DNA of 64,000 bases from Paraburkholderia tropica (GTDB lineage Bacteria; Pseudomonadota; Gammaproteobacteria; Burkholderiales; Burkholderiaceae): positions 1 through 64,000 of the forward strand of contig NZ_FNZM01000026.1 in the NCBI RefSeq assembly GCF_900109265.1, in the 5' to 3' direction. The position numbers and the translations under genes are program-made. The notes beneath the pieces were generated by a model. That model saw nothing but the letters and a program-made list of their open reading frames with translations. It made no database searches and had not been told where the DNA came from. Of this stretch, positions 63,639-64,000 are shown piece by piece. Numbering within the stretch: position 1 is the first letter of the stretch; every line of letters begins with the position of its first letter.

Positions 63639-64000
63639 CTAGCCCAGCTTTGGTACCCTACGATGGAGTGTCGCCTGTTCAAACGCGTAGGCCATAGCAA
63701 TCAAGGCAGCCTCGCTCCACTGCCGCCCGACGAAGATAATTCCGAACGGGGATCCCGATTCGTAGTATCCGGCCGGCACCGTCACGCCCGGCAACCCGGC
63801 GATATTCAGTTCCCCCACCGTCGTTTCCTGGATAGTCTCCTTGCTCCCGAACAGGGGCAGTTCGCTGCGCATCTGCGGAAACACAAGTGCATCGAGCCGA
63901 TGTTCCGTCATCACGGCATCGAAAATCTTCAGATACCTCGCTTTCAACTCAATGAATTCAGAGAGATCCGGCGGACTCGCCGGATTGGCGAGCGCGGCTC
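63639..64000 (-). CDS. Amidase, C-terminal part, cut by window edge
   Basis: The frame is open to the right edge and encodes the C-terminal 120 residues of an amidase-signature family enzyme: DALVFPQMRSELPLFGSKET, then LNIAGLPGVTVPAGYYESGS and PFGIIFVGRQWSEAALIAMA. The GLPGVTVPAG and FVGRQWSE blocks are typical of the end of these proteins. The catalytic Ser-Ser-Lys triad would lie outside the window. The substrate is unknown. Confidence 0.8.
   Translation of the reverse strand, partial: AALANPASPPDLSEFIELKARYLKIFDAVMTEHRLDALVFPQMRSELPLFGSKETIQETTVGELNIAGLPGVTVPAGYYESGSPFGIIFVGRQWSEAALIAMAYAFEQATLHRRVPKLG

Overview
The window is GC-rich DNA with dense, mostly leaderless gene packing and GGAGG-type ribosome sites. 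The protein families (an H-NS-family protein, extra groESL and Hsp20 genes, CHAD, CsbD, DUF892, DUF1488 and DUF1328 proteins, a multi-domain LigD with Ku) suggest a member of the Burkholderiaceae, probably Paraburkholderia or a close relative. This is inference from gene content. No rRNA, replication, integrase or intact IS gene was found. The content is accessory: stress tolerance, surface glycan synthesis, signalling, and many broken genes.

Layout. 0-7.3 kb: scattered small genes (CHAD protein, secreted peptides, DUF1488, PIG-L deacetylase, CsbD, GNAT) and a flavodoxin-fold oxidoreductase. 7.4-17.4 kb: nine tightly packed minus-strand genes, several with ATGA start/stop overlaps, encoding six glycosyltransferases, a UDP-glucuronate decarboxylase-like enzyme, a carbamoyltransferase and a GmhB-like phosphatase. 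They fit synthesis of a carbamoylated, heptose-containing surface glycan. 17.6-20.3 kb: divergently transcribed from that operon is a 902-aa ABC exporter of the Atm1/HMT1 type, fused to a histidine-kinase-like ATPase remnant and a complete receiver domain. A 19-bp perfect palindrome lies between them.

20.3-32.4 kb: a stress and metal island with two formaldehyde-dehydrogenase-like ADHs (one frameshifted), a hemerythrin protein, DUF1328, DUF892, manganese catalase, a low-affinity iron permease-like protein, a phosphatidylserine decarboxylase homologue, a CinA C-terminal amidase, and a mosaic of NRAMP, kinase and Nudix fragments. Two of its genes share a similar structured leader containing a terminator. 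32.8-38.6 kb: bacterial NHEJ genes, with intact LigD (PE-ligase-polymerase) and a frameshifted Ku overlapping a MerR-HTH/TPR protein. 38.7-45.6 kb: small hypothetical genes, an internally deleted UvrD-type helicase, an H-NS-family protein and an Hsp20 operon. 45.7-50.2 kb: groES-groEL, a ParB-like protein, a tRNA-Lys-like sequence with a defective anticodon loop, and a third Hsp20. Three sigma32-like promoters fit the heat-shock genes. 50.6-60.2 kb: a signalling region with a 5'-truncated hybrid kinase, a frameshifted receiver, two single-domain receivers, a two-domain KaiC-like ATPase and a PAS-PAS hybrid kinase with two receivers. Paralogous 106-aa proteins flank that hybrid kinase. 60.2-64 kb: dehydrogenase remnants, small genes, a frameshifted DUF1016/YhcG nuclease behind an AT-rich promoter, and an amidase cut by the window edge.

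At least four otherwise recognisable genes carry single frameshifts (ADH near 30275, Ku near 38058, receiver near 52290, DUF1016 near 62310). Either the accessory region is decaying or the assembly has indel errors. Read-level checking would separate the two.
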